Below, piece by piece: positions 11,301 to 23,800 of a stretch of DNA of 64,000 bases. The DNA is from Lycocorax pyrrhopterus obiensis (Eukaryota > Chordata > Aves > Passeriformes > Paradisaeidae), in assembly GCA_014706295.1 (NCBI GenBank), contig JACSVZ010000004.1, positions 2,608,138 through 2,672,137 on the forward strand, given 5' to 3'. Made by a program: the position numbers and the translations under genes. The notes beneath the pieces were generated by a model that saw only the letters and a list, made by a program, of their open reading frames with translations, made no database searches and had not been told where the DNA came from. Numbering within the stretch: the first letter of the stretch is position 1; every line of letters begins with the position of its first letter.

Positions 11301-13714
11301 TTCAACAATACAAGGAGTTATTCAGAGAATCTTGGTATAAGGAAAGATGTCCCACATCTATCGCTCAGCTCCTCTTTAAAACATTTTCTTTCACTTTACA
11401 TTTAAAGAAATCCACTCAAGTTTATTTTGCACATGATGGAAATCCACTTCTTATTAGACTTAAGGAAGGTTTGAGTGTTAGAAATCTAGAGCCATCATTA
11501 ATAACACAGCTTGCTCATCCACTTTCAAAAGTCTGGCTGGAATGTTTGAACTTCATTTTTTTAAAAATACATCTCAGAACCTTTATGAGCTTCACATGCC
11601 ACTTTCACAACTATTACATCCCCAGATTACTTCAACTCAAGCACATACAAAATTCAGCACTCCCAAAAAAATAATCAGTCCAACAGACACACTACTTCTC
11701 TTCCAGTGTGATTGGCCTGGTGCACTGCACCCAAAAGAAAAATATTTTTCTTCCCAGAAATAATAAAGATCAATTATATGCTTCCAATGAGGTCCTGAAG
11801 ATCAGTCCAACGGAAATTTCATGTCTGCAAATAAAACTCAAGTGCTGTCCCACTAGAGATGAGTCTAATCTGCCATGGGATAACATCTCCGCTCCTGAAA
11901 CAGTGCAGGCTTATGGGTCATTTAAAGCTGAATGAAGAACTCACTGGAAGGAATGCTGTTCAGTAGAAGAAAGGGATCCACTAAAATATATAATGGGCCT
12001 TCTCTTGTAGTATAACCTGACCAGTTTTTATTCCTACAGAACTATAGGAGGCTTCTTCAAAAATTTTGAAAGGCTAATTAAAAAGACGAGTTGGCTCTGA
12101 AGTGCCAGTATATAGCCAAGGAACAGACTTTTTGTTCAAAATACATGCAAGTTACATTTTTTCTGCTTTTTGCAGCAGCATTTCCAGACATCAGTGGAAC
12201 AGGCTTCATTGGAGCAAGCTCTGAACAACAGACTCTTCTAAAGTCCTCCAAGAACCTTTGACACTGATAAGGAATAAGATGTCAATTACAAGATCCCATC
12301 TCATCCAACATTCTCCAAAAATCATAGAACTGGCAGCAAACATTTCATGTCCAGATCTCTGCTTCTGCCAAAGAGAAGAGACTGAAGCCTGAAAACCCTT
12401 ACTTTTGCACAGTCTTGTATTACAGAGTAGAAAAGATTTTGTGAGTAATGCAACTTGCATGGCTAAAGGTGAGCACAACTGTTTCCAGTTAGCCCCAAAC
12501 CACGATGGGTACCAGTTAAAATCCTCCAGTATCAAAACCAGGAAACTGGAACGGGAAGAACTCATGAACAGGTAATACCTTTTTATTCTTAACACTGGTT
12601 CCTCTGGGGGCAGCAGAAAGTTCAATGAGGATAACTTGCTCAATACTATCACGAGCAACTGTTTTGAAAGACTGGAAAGTGATAAGAACTAAATTGAGAA
12701 AAGCATTTAAAACTTGTTTGAGGAATGCCAAGTCTGGTTTTATACAAGCCTTCCTCTTCTCCAGTACTCACTAAAGTCACACAAGGCAGACTGCTATAGC
12801 AGAGAACGCAAGCCACAGATTTCTGACTCCACTGCAAACACTGGTCCTTGCATCCAGACTATCCCCTGGGAAGACCTCACAAACCACGCTTCAGAGTACA
12901 TGAGGTTAAGAGCACACTTTCACTGAACACATCATTTTCCATGGGGGACAGAGACAGATTGAATTTTGGTTGGTTTTGAACTATCAGCTCTAGCTTGCCA
13001 GTCATCCTCCACCGTTCAGCTGCCTTTCCCGGTCACGAGACTCACTCACAACCAGTCTTCAGTTGCTTCAGCATGTCTTCAGATTTTGTTTGAAGTAAGG
13101 CACAGCACCTTGTGAATAAGTTTGCTGTTTCACAGACCAAGCACAGTTTCTGGAATTGCAGCAAGAGTAGCAGTATCTTAATGGTTAAAATGGGGCAGGG
13201 GGAGGGGAGAACATAAATTCAATGAGCCCAAGCAGAGATTCATTAAACACTCGGCTGCAGGCTAAAAATACTAGAATAAAAGTCTCTTTGTAATAAATTA
13301 CCGTCATTTTCTAAACACAGAGCCAGCATTATAGGCTGCTAGCAACTGTAGCTAGTGCCAGACTAGCCCTTTTCTGAAATACTGCATAGAAAACCACTTT
13401 CACAGTATAGAAAGAAGTCCTCTGTCAATGAATATATTAAAATAAAAATATGCTGATTCAGATGCAAAAAATGGGAATTTTCCCCTCCATTTTTATAATA
13501 TTAACTTTATGTTCTACATCTACATATTTTTGAGGTGGTTTTTTTTTTTGCTTTTAGAAATAAAGCACATGACATCTTATCTATTGATGTTTTTATTTTT
13601 ATACTATTTGCTGTTCTTCATTGACTACCCTTGAAATTCTCACATCCAGCTCTTCCCTCAGCAATTCTGTGCTAAACCAGAGGGAATAGGGACAAAATGG
13701 AATCTAGTCCTTTT

Positions 13715-13945
13715 GACAGGTATGCAGTGACAGAACAAGAGGCAACAAACAAGCTACAAGACAGAAAATCCTGATTAGCTACTATTGGCAGGGGGGGAAC
13801 CCCCAATCCACAGAGGTTATGAGATCTCCATCCTTGGAGACCAGGTGCATGTGGCCCTGAACAGCCTGATCTAAGGCAGTCCAGTTCCATTCTGAGTCCA
13901 GGGACTGAACCAGACAACCTCCCAACCTAAATTATTCAAGGAATA
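13715..13945 (+). mobile_element. CR1 LINE 3'-end remnant (degenerate)
   Basis: In the plus orientation, CR1 3'-UTR words occur in order: CAGTGACAGAACAAGAGGCA, then CTCCATCCTTGGAGA, CCTGAACAGCCTGATCTA and a diverged GACAACCTCCCAACCT end. The final octamer repeats are eroded. It is non-autonomous, heavily mutated, and opposite in orientation to PELI1. Confidence 0.75.
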
Positions 13946-16923
13946 CCATTAATTTTAGGAAGTCCACATAATTTTATCAAGCAACTGGAATATGCACTTT
14001 AGGTGCACTTTTGACCAGTTAGACATAAATTATAAGTAACTCCATTACCAATGAAACAAGATTTTGTCCTTATCCCTCAAGATTTACATGTTACTGTCTA
14101 CAGCTTTATTTGGATTTTAAACCCCATACTGCAAACAAACAATTCCCATTGAATAGTGTGACAATACCTGACAAGACACGAGTAGGACCCAAGTTTGCCA
14201 GCATCCATTTACACATTTAAGCTCTTTATTACTCCAGTTTCCACTAGGCAAGTCTCCTGCGACTGCAAGATCAGAAACCAAAATCCTCTAAATACATGTA
14301 CAGTATTTCAGCACTGCATATTCTCTTCTATGGTTACATCTCACCACTTCAAAGTAAAAATCTTGATTTCCAGATTTAAACAACCAGAATACTAAAGTTA
14401 AAAGTCACTGTGAGATACAAGCTGTACAGAATACTAGTCTCCCAAGATGAAGATATTTGCAAGCATGGAAGGAGGAGGCGGCAATAAGCAATCAGAGAGA
14501 AGGGGGGGAAAAAAACCCCTCAAAAAAACCAACCCAAAAAACCACAGTAATTCCCAGCAGACTGCTTGTTTGTGTTCCCACCAAGCCCAGGTTGCCTGGT
14601 TGCAAAAACAGTATCAATAATGTTACTGATCTCCACTGGTGCGAGCGACAAGGAATCAGCTCCTTGCATCACTGTTTCTGAAAGCTGAGACAAAGTTTGA
14701 GAAATCACTTTCTTCTACGTGATGGGTGAAGTAATTTTCACCACTGGAAAGTTATTCTCCTTTAACTGTTTTCCCTGTTAATCTTTTTGTAAGCTGGTAT
14801 TAAAATAGTTTTTACTGAAGTGATCACTGGGTAAAAAGAGCATGTGTTTATCAACCATCGTTTTAACACTTCTCCCAGTTTCCAGTTAAAAACAAGCTAA
14901 CGTTTCCTTCCCACACACACCTGCAATTTTAACATCAGCAGGCTTTAGACTCCACTTTCGAGATTAGCCACATTCTGCCTACAGCTTGCATCCTTCACTA
15001 CAGGTGCACAGAGAAGGTACAGTGATGCATCTGTTACTGCAATTTAAATGCCTATCACTTTAGATCAATAGCCATACAGTACCCTTCTAAGGAAGGATAA
15101 TTCATTTCCTTATTTTCCCTTGAAAAGGGAGTTTTTCAGCATCAAAAATCCCCAAGAATAAGCCTTGGGAGTGTGGAGTATCAGTCCAGCCTTTTACTTT
15201 AGGATGGCTTATTATTTCCTTAGTCTATACTGCACACCTTTTCTTTTGTAACTCAGAATAAGCTTAGTCATCCACTATACACACACAAGTGTCTTATGAT
15301 ATGAAAGCAAGACAAAAACAAGATATCAAAAACAAGACAACGAGGCCAAGCTCTGAAATGAGCAAGCAGCCGATCCTGCACAAGACACCAAGCATAAACC
15401 AATGCAACAGCTATCTATTATCTACTACTATGCCTTGAGAACATCTGTAAAATCTCAGTAGAGGAGTTTTTCATTGTCACAAACAGAATGAAAGCATCTT
15501 TTTACCATGGACATCTGCCATTAGTGGTCTGGCCATCCTGGAAACAAGACACGCAAGAGTCAGAGCACATACACACACAAAAACCCATTGTCTGTAGACA
15601 CTTTGAAAGGGGCATTAACTTGATAGACAAGAGCAAATCTACTGTTCTGCTCTAACACCACAGATAACTTTGTCCAGTCTAAGAAACAGCAATTTTGGTT
15701 GAACTGGCATCTAGCATTCTGCTTCAAGTTCTGTTCCGGCCTCAGAAGCAAGTCTGAGAAGTTCTCAGCAATTTCAGGAAAGACAGGAACAGCGCCTGGA
15801 GGACAAGCAACCTTGCTCAATGAACAAGGGAAGTGTTTTAGGACTTCTATTATAGGCACCAATATGAAAATCTGTACTTCATGATAGTACTCAAAAATAG
15901 CATTCCTCTTCAGAAGACCGAAAAAACCCATCTAAGCACAGGGGCCTGATTTCAATCAGACCTCTGCTGACTTCAGTTCTCTTATTCTGAACTGCCATTG
16001 ATGACATGAGAATGGGGTTGGGTGTATTAAACCTGGCAGATTTATATAATCAATAATGATCCACTCCAACAGACTGACAAAAACCAGTTCTGAAAATATT
16101 CCCTTGGAAAAAGAAATAGTCCAGAATTTTTTTCAGTTATGAAAAGTAACAGCTGATCCTCCCCTGAGGAAACCACGATAACCTCCTACGGGTTATAAAT
16201 GATGTAATTCAGACTGCGTGTGGGAAGCCAAAAACATTTGTCTTTTAGCACAAGGTGTCTATTTTAAAGCTGTCACTGCAATATTATCTGTATCCTTAAT
16301 TAGCTCAGAAAGTTCTTCACCAGTTAACCTGTTCCATTTACACGCAGTCTGGACCCCCTTGCCTCCCATCTCCTCCACGTCACCTTTTGGGTACAGCGGT
16401 GACGATGTGCGGAGCCTGGCGCGGAGCTCACTCCTCTGGCACGAGCGCCAAACGCCACAGCTTGTCCTTGCTCCATCAGCTGAACTACCTGTCAAAGTTA
16501 CTCGCACAAGCTACTTCAGAAGATTAATTTGCAGCTTTCTCCATGAAGTTTTGGCTGCACTTGCACTTTGCCTGTTAGTACAAACTCTGTATGCTATGCT
16601 AAAAAAAGTATAGTTTTGATTTTACCTTCATTTCACTCAGATTATCAATTGAAGTTTATTTATAACCTGTAACCCTTATGAAAAGGCCATGAAACAATAC
16701 TACATAGAGGCATGCTGGGAGAACATCAGGTGTTCATTAGCCATAGCATACCTATTTGTGTCTTCAGAGAATGCCTTGCATGAGTACAAGCAGAAAAGAA
16801 AAAAAACTTTGTACAACCCTGGTACAGAAGTACAGTTCTGCTACACAGAACTCTACAGTTAGAAACTTTTAATATCATCCTCTCCACTGCTTCAGAAAAA
16901 TACGTAGTATTACCTTAAAAAAG

Positions 16924-16950
16924 AAAAAAAAAAAAAAAAAAAAAAAAAAA
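16924..16950. repeat. Poly-A tract (A27)
   Basis: Twenty-seven consecutive A residues flanked by further A-rich sequence (aagA27gaaaaagg). It could be a retroposon tail, but no SINE or processed-gene body is recognisable on the 5' side. Confidence 0.9.
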
Positions 16951-17825
16951 GAAAAAGGCAAGCAGTCCCAACTTTCACTTAGAGTCAGCTACAAGAGTAA
17001 ACTTCCCAAGAGTTTAGACCAAAACAGAGGCATCTTGTTTTTACACAAAGCAATGGAGCTTTTCAAGTCCAGGAAAATCTACTGTCTGATGCACCTGTAT
17101 TGAAACACACGGCTGAGGAGCCTGGGCTTGCAAAAAACCACAGTGACTTCTTGTTCTACACGCCTGAACATTACAGTTTTGCTTTTTACGAGCCTCTGAC
17201 TTCCTGATGAGGCAGTTCATGTACCAAAGTATCTGCTAAATAGCTGTTTGTATTACACTAAAGCCTTTTCGCATAGCATACTATATCATCTAGCAAAAAT
17301 AAGAGTTAGTTACACTTAAAGCCTTTTTTTTTGTTTAGACAACACAAATATTTAACAGCTCCATGAGAAATTCCTCTTAGTAGGATTTTAAGGCACCTTG
17401 CTCTGCACCCAAAAAATGACAAGTGACTGACACTTCTTATGATCAACCAGCACTTATTACGCTGTGCACTTTGAATGTCTCTACCCCTTTGAGGTGGAAG
17501 GGCAGACTGCAGACACACTGCCCGCTCTCAGATTTCCTTTCCACCTCATCACTGAAAACCACCGCAGCTGAGGAGGCTTTTAGAAGAGAGACTGAAACAA
17601 TACCACACTAAAAGGGAAAAGCGATGGCATGCAGAGCACTTACCAGGATATTTGTGTCCTCTCAGTATTCCTACACAGCAGAGAAGAAAAAATCCAACCC
17701 TTCGATCTTGTTAAAAATCAGCCGAAATCCACCAACTCCTTTAAACCCCCAGCAACTGCCAGACTGAGTGACTGCTCTGTGTGCTTTTACTTCAGCCGTG
17801 GGAAGCGCCTTCTGCCTAAAGAGGG

Positions 17826-17896
17826 GCCGGCTCTGCCTTGCGTAAGCTGGGTAAACACCGCGGCACCACGCAGCATTGGCTGGAGGCAGAGCCGGC
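17826..17896. repeat. Perfect 12-bp inverted repeat with 47-nt spacer
   Basis: GCCGGCTCTGCC at 17826-17837 is matched exactly by its reverse complement GGCAGAGCCGGC at 17885-17896. Inside the loop TGCGT and ACGCA can pair as a second helix. It sits in a small GC-rich patch (about 17800-17900) within AT-rich intron 1. Confidence 0.7.
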
Positions 17897-20800
17897 ATCC
17901 TGCTCCTGCTCCATCAATTCATCCATCCCTGGCCCCAAAAAGGAAAAAAGGAAGCAGAGGGTGTGTTGAGAACAATACTGCAGCCCAATTGCCTGGCAGC
18001 TCTGTGGATGAGGTTCTCAGAGAAACACTGATTTATTTCCTTCTCTTACATAACTGTACCCATGCATGCCATACCTTTTCTTTTTTTTTAACCATAATTT
18101 ATTAGCCCAGCTAGCTTTCCTCACCTCCCACACAAAGAGTAATTTCTTAATACACTGAGAATTAAACCAGCAGAAACTCTTCAGGCATTGCTATCTCCGT
18201 TTTCACTAACGCTGTAGGACTGGACACATGGCACACCTGCAGATGCCACCTGTGTGTACTGAACTGTCACGGCCAATGATTCTACAAGTACAGCTCATTC
18301 GTGTAGGATGCACGTTTAGAAAGGCAAATCTGCATGTGCCAGACCAGGTTATGAGCTCATTTCTCATTCCACCAACATCGAAATCACTGCATCAAGCCAG
18401 TGGGTGGGATAATTTAAATGTCTGAGCCATAAAGTGGTGATGAAGTTACCACAGCTTCCAAGTTACCTCGTGGAATTGATCATGCAAATGCTGCGAGGCT
18501 GCTGCAAGCACAATATGACACAGCAGCTTAACCTTTACATCAAGTTTTACATCACAGCTGTAGTGGGTGAAGAAGGGGTACGTGGTTACCCTGGCTCAAG
18601 CAATGTAGATACAGCCTGACATTTCACATCTCCAAGCTGTACAAGTGACCATTGCTCCTGTTTCTGCTGCTCCCTCCTTGGCTTGCCACCTCAATCTTCT
18701 AAACGCAATTTTATGGACTGATCTGTCAACATTTTAAAAAGTCGGTTTATCGGCTCTGTAATTTTCTAGCTGGATCTCTTCCCCAGTTCACCTCACAGGG
18801 TTAACACTCAAATCTAAGAACCGTCAAAACAGCTTTTCTGTCCGTAATGCCATAACAGCCTAAGTTGCAGCTCCACAGAAGTCAGCTTCACTGCTGAGAA
18901 CAAGGTGAATGCATCTGTGTTTTCTCTCTTCTCAACCTGTACTCCACAGCCAACCTTCCCCAAGTAATACTGTACAGCTGTCCTGTTACAGGATCTTGTC
19001 ACCTACCCAGAAAATTCAGCTACAGAACACCTTGTCACAGGATATTCTGGATAATAAAACTATACATAGGCTCAAAGACACTTTTTTCCCTCCAACTGTA
19101 GATTACTAAGCACAAAGATACCACTTTGGTCCACAGAAGTGGTTGAGCCACAGCTGCTGAACACCGGAAAGTGCCTGGAGGAACACTGATGTACAGGTGC
19201 TCCGTTGTTTCCACTCTTCTGGTCACCAAAAAAACCACAGGACTGAACACTGCTCTGAAATGGTATGGTTATTATCACAGCTATCAGATTACTAAAATGG
19301 CAAGGGTCTAAGGGAAAAACCAAAACCACATACAAATCTGCAACTATTTCAAGCCAAATAATTTTGCTTATCTGTTTGTGGGTTTATTCTGTAATCCCAC
19401 TATACCAATGCAAATGAGGGGATAGGGACCTTCTGCATCAATCTCAACAGTAACACCAGAGACTCATCAAGCCCGATCTTGAGATTTAAGTTGAATCCTC
19501 CCCGCTGCCAAAAATCAACAGCCTCATGCTACTGGCACACAAACCCAGCTTTTCCACTGGTAATGTATACATCCTTAAAATGGCAATTTTTACTGGGGTG
19601 GAGGAGTCACACCACTCCACCTCTCCCATCACTTTCAAGTATTTTCTATTTCGTCCCAGCCTATACTAAGTTGGCAGCTTGAATGCTGTTTTAATCAGGG
19701 CTAAGGGTTTGCTTTTGTGATTTTGTTTTAAAAGAAAAAAAAAAGAAAAGCACATCAGGACTGCATTAGTATCACTTAACACACAGATATGGCACCAAGA
19801 GTACAAAAGGTGCTCTGTATTCAGGTATTTAACTGCAGTGATTAGTTACATAGGTATGACCACTTCTAGGTTGCATTACTTGTCTCACACAAGTTGTAAA
19901 ACTTGAATTGTACTGTTTCAAAAGCTTTCATCCTGAAAAGTAGAACTTGAAGACTAATTTGCTTCTAGAACTCCTTTATTCTCATTTTACAGACGCAGCT
20001 GTTCAGCATTCAGGTTAATAAGCTTGTAGATTACTTTATCCTGCAGCCACCTAAGAAGCAGCTGCAGGTGGATTTGCTTTCTACCACCCCACCCAGCCTC
20101 CTGCAGATAACAATCCTTACCTGCCTTCATATTAGTGACCCTCTGGAGCTATCAGGCAACACCACACAATGTCCTTTTTATAGCTAATCATGCCCCATCT
20201 TAATTCAGGTTTTTTTAGGGTTTATTTTGCCCCTAGGCACACTTCTATGTGGCTGCCTCTGAATCTCACCTAACAGAGTTTGAACCACTTTGTTTCCCTG
20301 CCTATGTTTACTCACAGCCATGCTCTACTCAGCTGTTCTTGTGTCAATGTTGCCCCCCACTTTTATGATGAGGAGGCTTTAAAGATTTTCACAGAATCAC
20401 GAGAACTATGCCAGTCCTTGAGGACTGGAAGCAAATGCCTCCAGCACGCTGTCGCTAGGCAAGCTATCTGATTTCCCCTGGAGTACAGATACCGTGCCAG
20501 ACTAAAACAATACAATCTGTAGCCCAAGATACCACTGCTAATTTCATAAAGTGATGCTGAACTGCAGGGGAGGTTCTTTCCTTGAAGTTGTTAAAGAAAC
20601 AAAGGGCTGCATCGTCATGTTCTTCTATCTGACTCACAAGCAGATGCTGTACAGTTTGATACAATTACGTGATTTCACATGACATTCAACATGAGCTTTG
20701 AAGAGGAATGCATTTCTAGCTGTTCCAGCTAAAAAGACAGCCTTACAGACAGGGGCAATGGGCAGCACTATGGCCTCTAGTGTCCAGACTGGCAAGAAGC

Positions 20801-23800
20801 CTGAATGGCAAACTCCTTATGCTGCAGTTAACCTGATTAGTATATTACAACTAAATTTCAAGACTGACATTTTAACCACCTGATGATAATTTTATTCAGC
20901 AAAACAGGCAAGGAGTGGAATGAAAACCCCACACAGGATAAAAGCTTGAAATTGCTGCACATAGGATATATAAAAACAGAGTGAAGGAAAGGAAACACTG
21001 AGAAAAGGGAGCAAAAAACGTGGCAGACCAGGATGTGTAATGATCCCACGGGGAAGGTATATTTGTACACTCAATACTGAATGCTGAACACACACTATAC
21101 ACAACCTGCACTCTGTTTCCCAAGAAGTCAGAGGCTGAACTCTGATCAAAGCCATTGATATCCAAAAAAGAAAAATATTTCATGTGTTGTAAGGCATTAA
21201 CACTGTTACGGGGTTCCCAGAAGCCTACCCTCAGGTGAACGAGGGAAGAAGAAAGAAGGGAAGATTACTGATTTACCAACCCCATTAATCCTTTATTGTG
21301 TTACGTCACATGTAATCTCTGTGCAAGGAGTTCCCATGTCACACTGTTAATAAAAATTCATACTACAGTGTTTTAAAGAGATTATAGAGGGGGGGATCAG
21401 CCTGAAGCCAAGAACATGCTATTTGGAGTATACAATAGAAATGCTAATCAAATAATCTGCAGGAAGAGGAGAAGGGAAGGAAATGACCTAATCCCCTGCA
21501 CTACTGTGTGGTGGCTTATGGCAAGGAGTAAGAAAGTTCTTACAAGGGTCGAGAAAACAAAGGTCCATTGTTACAGCTACAGCTTCCAGATAAGAACCCT
21601 TTTCTGCATCTCAAGTTTCTGTGACATGAAGGGTAGGTGGTACTTTATGAACTCTTCTACTCTGTCCACTTCTGGAAGGGCTAGGAGAGGTTAACTAGAT
21701 TTGCAGGACAGCTGGGTAAAAGATCTAAATAGAATCTCAACTTCTTGAGGCACAACAAATGTTCCTTCAAGCAGATTTGCCAACTCTAAAATGTCTTTCA
21801 TCCAGCCATGGTGATCCTTAAGCAACTGTGGAGCAGTTTGTCACCGAAGGAGCCTAGTTACAGAGTGGCAACAAGTCATCACACTGCACAGAGGCATTTC
21901 CCATCACAGGAGTCATGCTCTGCCCTCAGACAAACCTAATGAGCATTCCCTATGAAGTCCTGTTCCACTCTTACATCTTTGCATGCCTGTTCCTCAGCTA
22001 CACCAAGGAAGTCCTTCGCAAGAGAAATGGGGCCCAATGAGCAGTTCAGCACAGCAACTGTTACCCAAGTAAGACATTTGGGAATTAAGCTGCCCTTAAA
22101 ACAATGTTGCAAGTTTAACCAACCCCATCCAGTCACCAAGTACTATGCAGCTGCTTGCTCACATCTCTCCTGCCCAGTGAGAAAGGCAGGAGAATCAGGG
22201 AAAAAAGGTAAAACCCTCAGGTTGAAATAAGAACAAATAAGTACTTGAAATAAACTAAAATAAAACATAAGGAAAAGGGAGATAACATAAAAGGAGAGAG
22301 AAAGGAAACTCAAGAAAGTGATGCTCACACAACTGCTCACCATCCCCGAGCAGCACCCAGCCCCTCCCAGCCAACTCACCCCAATTTATAAACACTGGGC
22401 ATGATGTCCTCTGGTATGGAAATCCCTTTGGCCAGTTTGGGTCACCTGTCTTGGCCATGCTCCCTCCCAGCTTCTTGTGCAGCTCCTGGCTGGCAGAGCA
22501 TGGGGCCCTGTGAAGTCCTTGATTCAGAGTAAGCACTGCTCAGCAACAACCAAAACATCAGTGCATTTGCACTGTTCTCATCCTAAACACAAAACACAGC
22601 ACTGTACCAGCTACTGTGAAAGTTAACTCTATCCCAAGCTGAAACCAGGACAGATGGTTCTTCACCTGGCTTCAAGTACCACCTGAAGCATCAGACATGC
22701 CGAATTCCTAAAAATTCAAGACTGAAAGAATGATAGGCAAAGCCTCATTCTGAAGAAAGCACATTTGTTTCCAAAATGGTCAAACTGATGCAAGTCACCT
22801 GCCAAGTCAGAGCCATATAGATGTAGTTGCACCAGGCTTCTTTCCAAGACAGTAAACTTGTAATTTTCCAGGTACCTGGAAAAAGCTATTGTAAAAGATT
22901 TTTTTTAAGTTCTCTAGGATCATTTCTGGTCCAATTAATCTTGGCTATGCACAAGCACTTCCTTAAATAATTTTTTAGCTGTTGTTCAGCAATCTTTCAG
23001 CATCAGAACCCAGATTCACTGAGCTTCAGGTATTACAGTTTCCCCTAAATAAAGAAAGGGAGGCCCAATTTGAATTCATTTCCAAGACACAATTTTTGTA
23101 CTTGCAAAGCCTTTAAGGTTATAGCAGAACTAGCTGAACCTGCATTACCCGAAATTTTTCATTCCCGCAAAGCCAGATCATTTGACCATGGACTTGTACA
23201 GAGAATGTTAAGACAGTTGCTAAAACTAGTAACACTTTCAGTTCTGAAAAACATCTTTGTCTCAGTGATGAAAAACATTTCATGTTAGATTATTCATTCA
23301 GATTAGCAAAAAAAAGAAAAGTATTCAGCTACAGAAATTCAGCTATAACTGGCTGTGTCCCCACACTCACATTTTAGGGAAAAAAATCTCTTAAGAGGGA
23401 CAAAGTTTAAAAACTATTCAGTACAGTTTCTAATCAACTCAAACACAAATGGATCTCTTACAAGAAGGCAAATACATTTACCCTTAAAGAGCACATGAAG
23501 CAAAAAGTCAGGTTTATCCAACAGCCTTCTCCTTTATCCTAAATTCCTAACCACACTTACTAAACTCTTGACACTCACCATTTTGACTGTAGTCCCTCTG
23601 CAATTCTGGTAAGAAAAGTGCTGGATAACATCAAAACGGCTCCCCTCACCTCTGCACGTCAGTGTCCCAAGTCCATAGCTCATACCTGAATATTTTGCAA
23701 ATCACTGCTGTTAAACATAACCATCTTACTACATTCTTCCTCCTCACTTCAAACTTTAGACAGTCTTTACACAAGGTAGAATACTTGGTCCTTTCTAAAC

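Noticed and set aside
12280..12350. CR1-like words around ATCCCATCTCATCCAACATT and AATCATAGAAC
   Set aside because: Order and spacing do not hold up against the CR1 3' end; probably chance.
13473..13483. NF-kB-like GGGAATTTTCC word in intron 1
   Set aside because: A single short motif in AT-rich sequence, about 30 kb from the promoter, with no supporting cluster.
20389..20402. CACAGAATCACGAG, resembling the start of a reverse-oriented CR1 3' end
   Set aside because: No CR1 body follows it and the match is too short.
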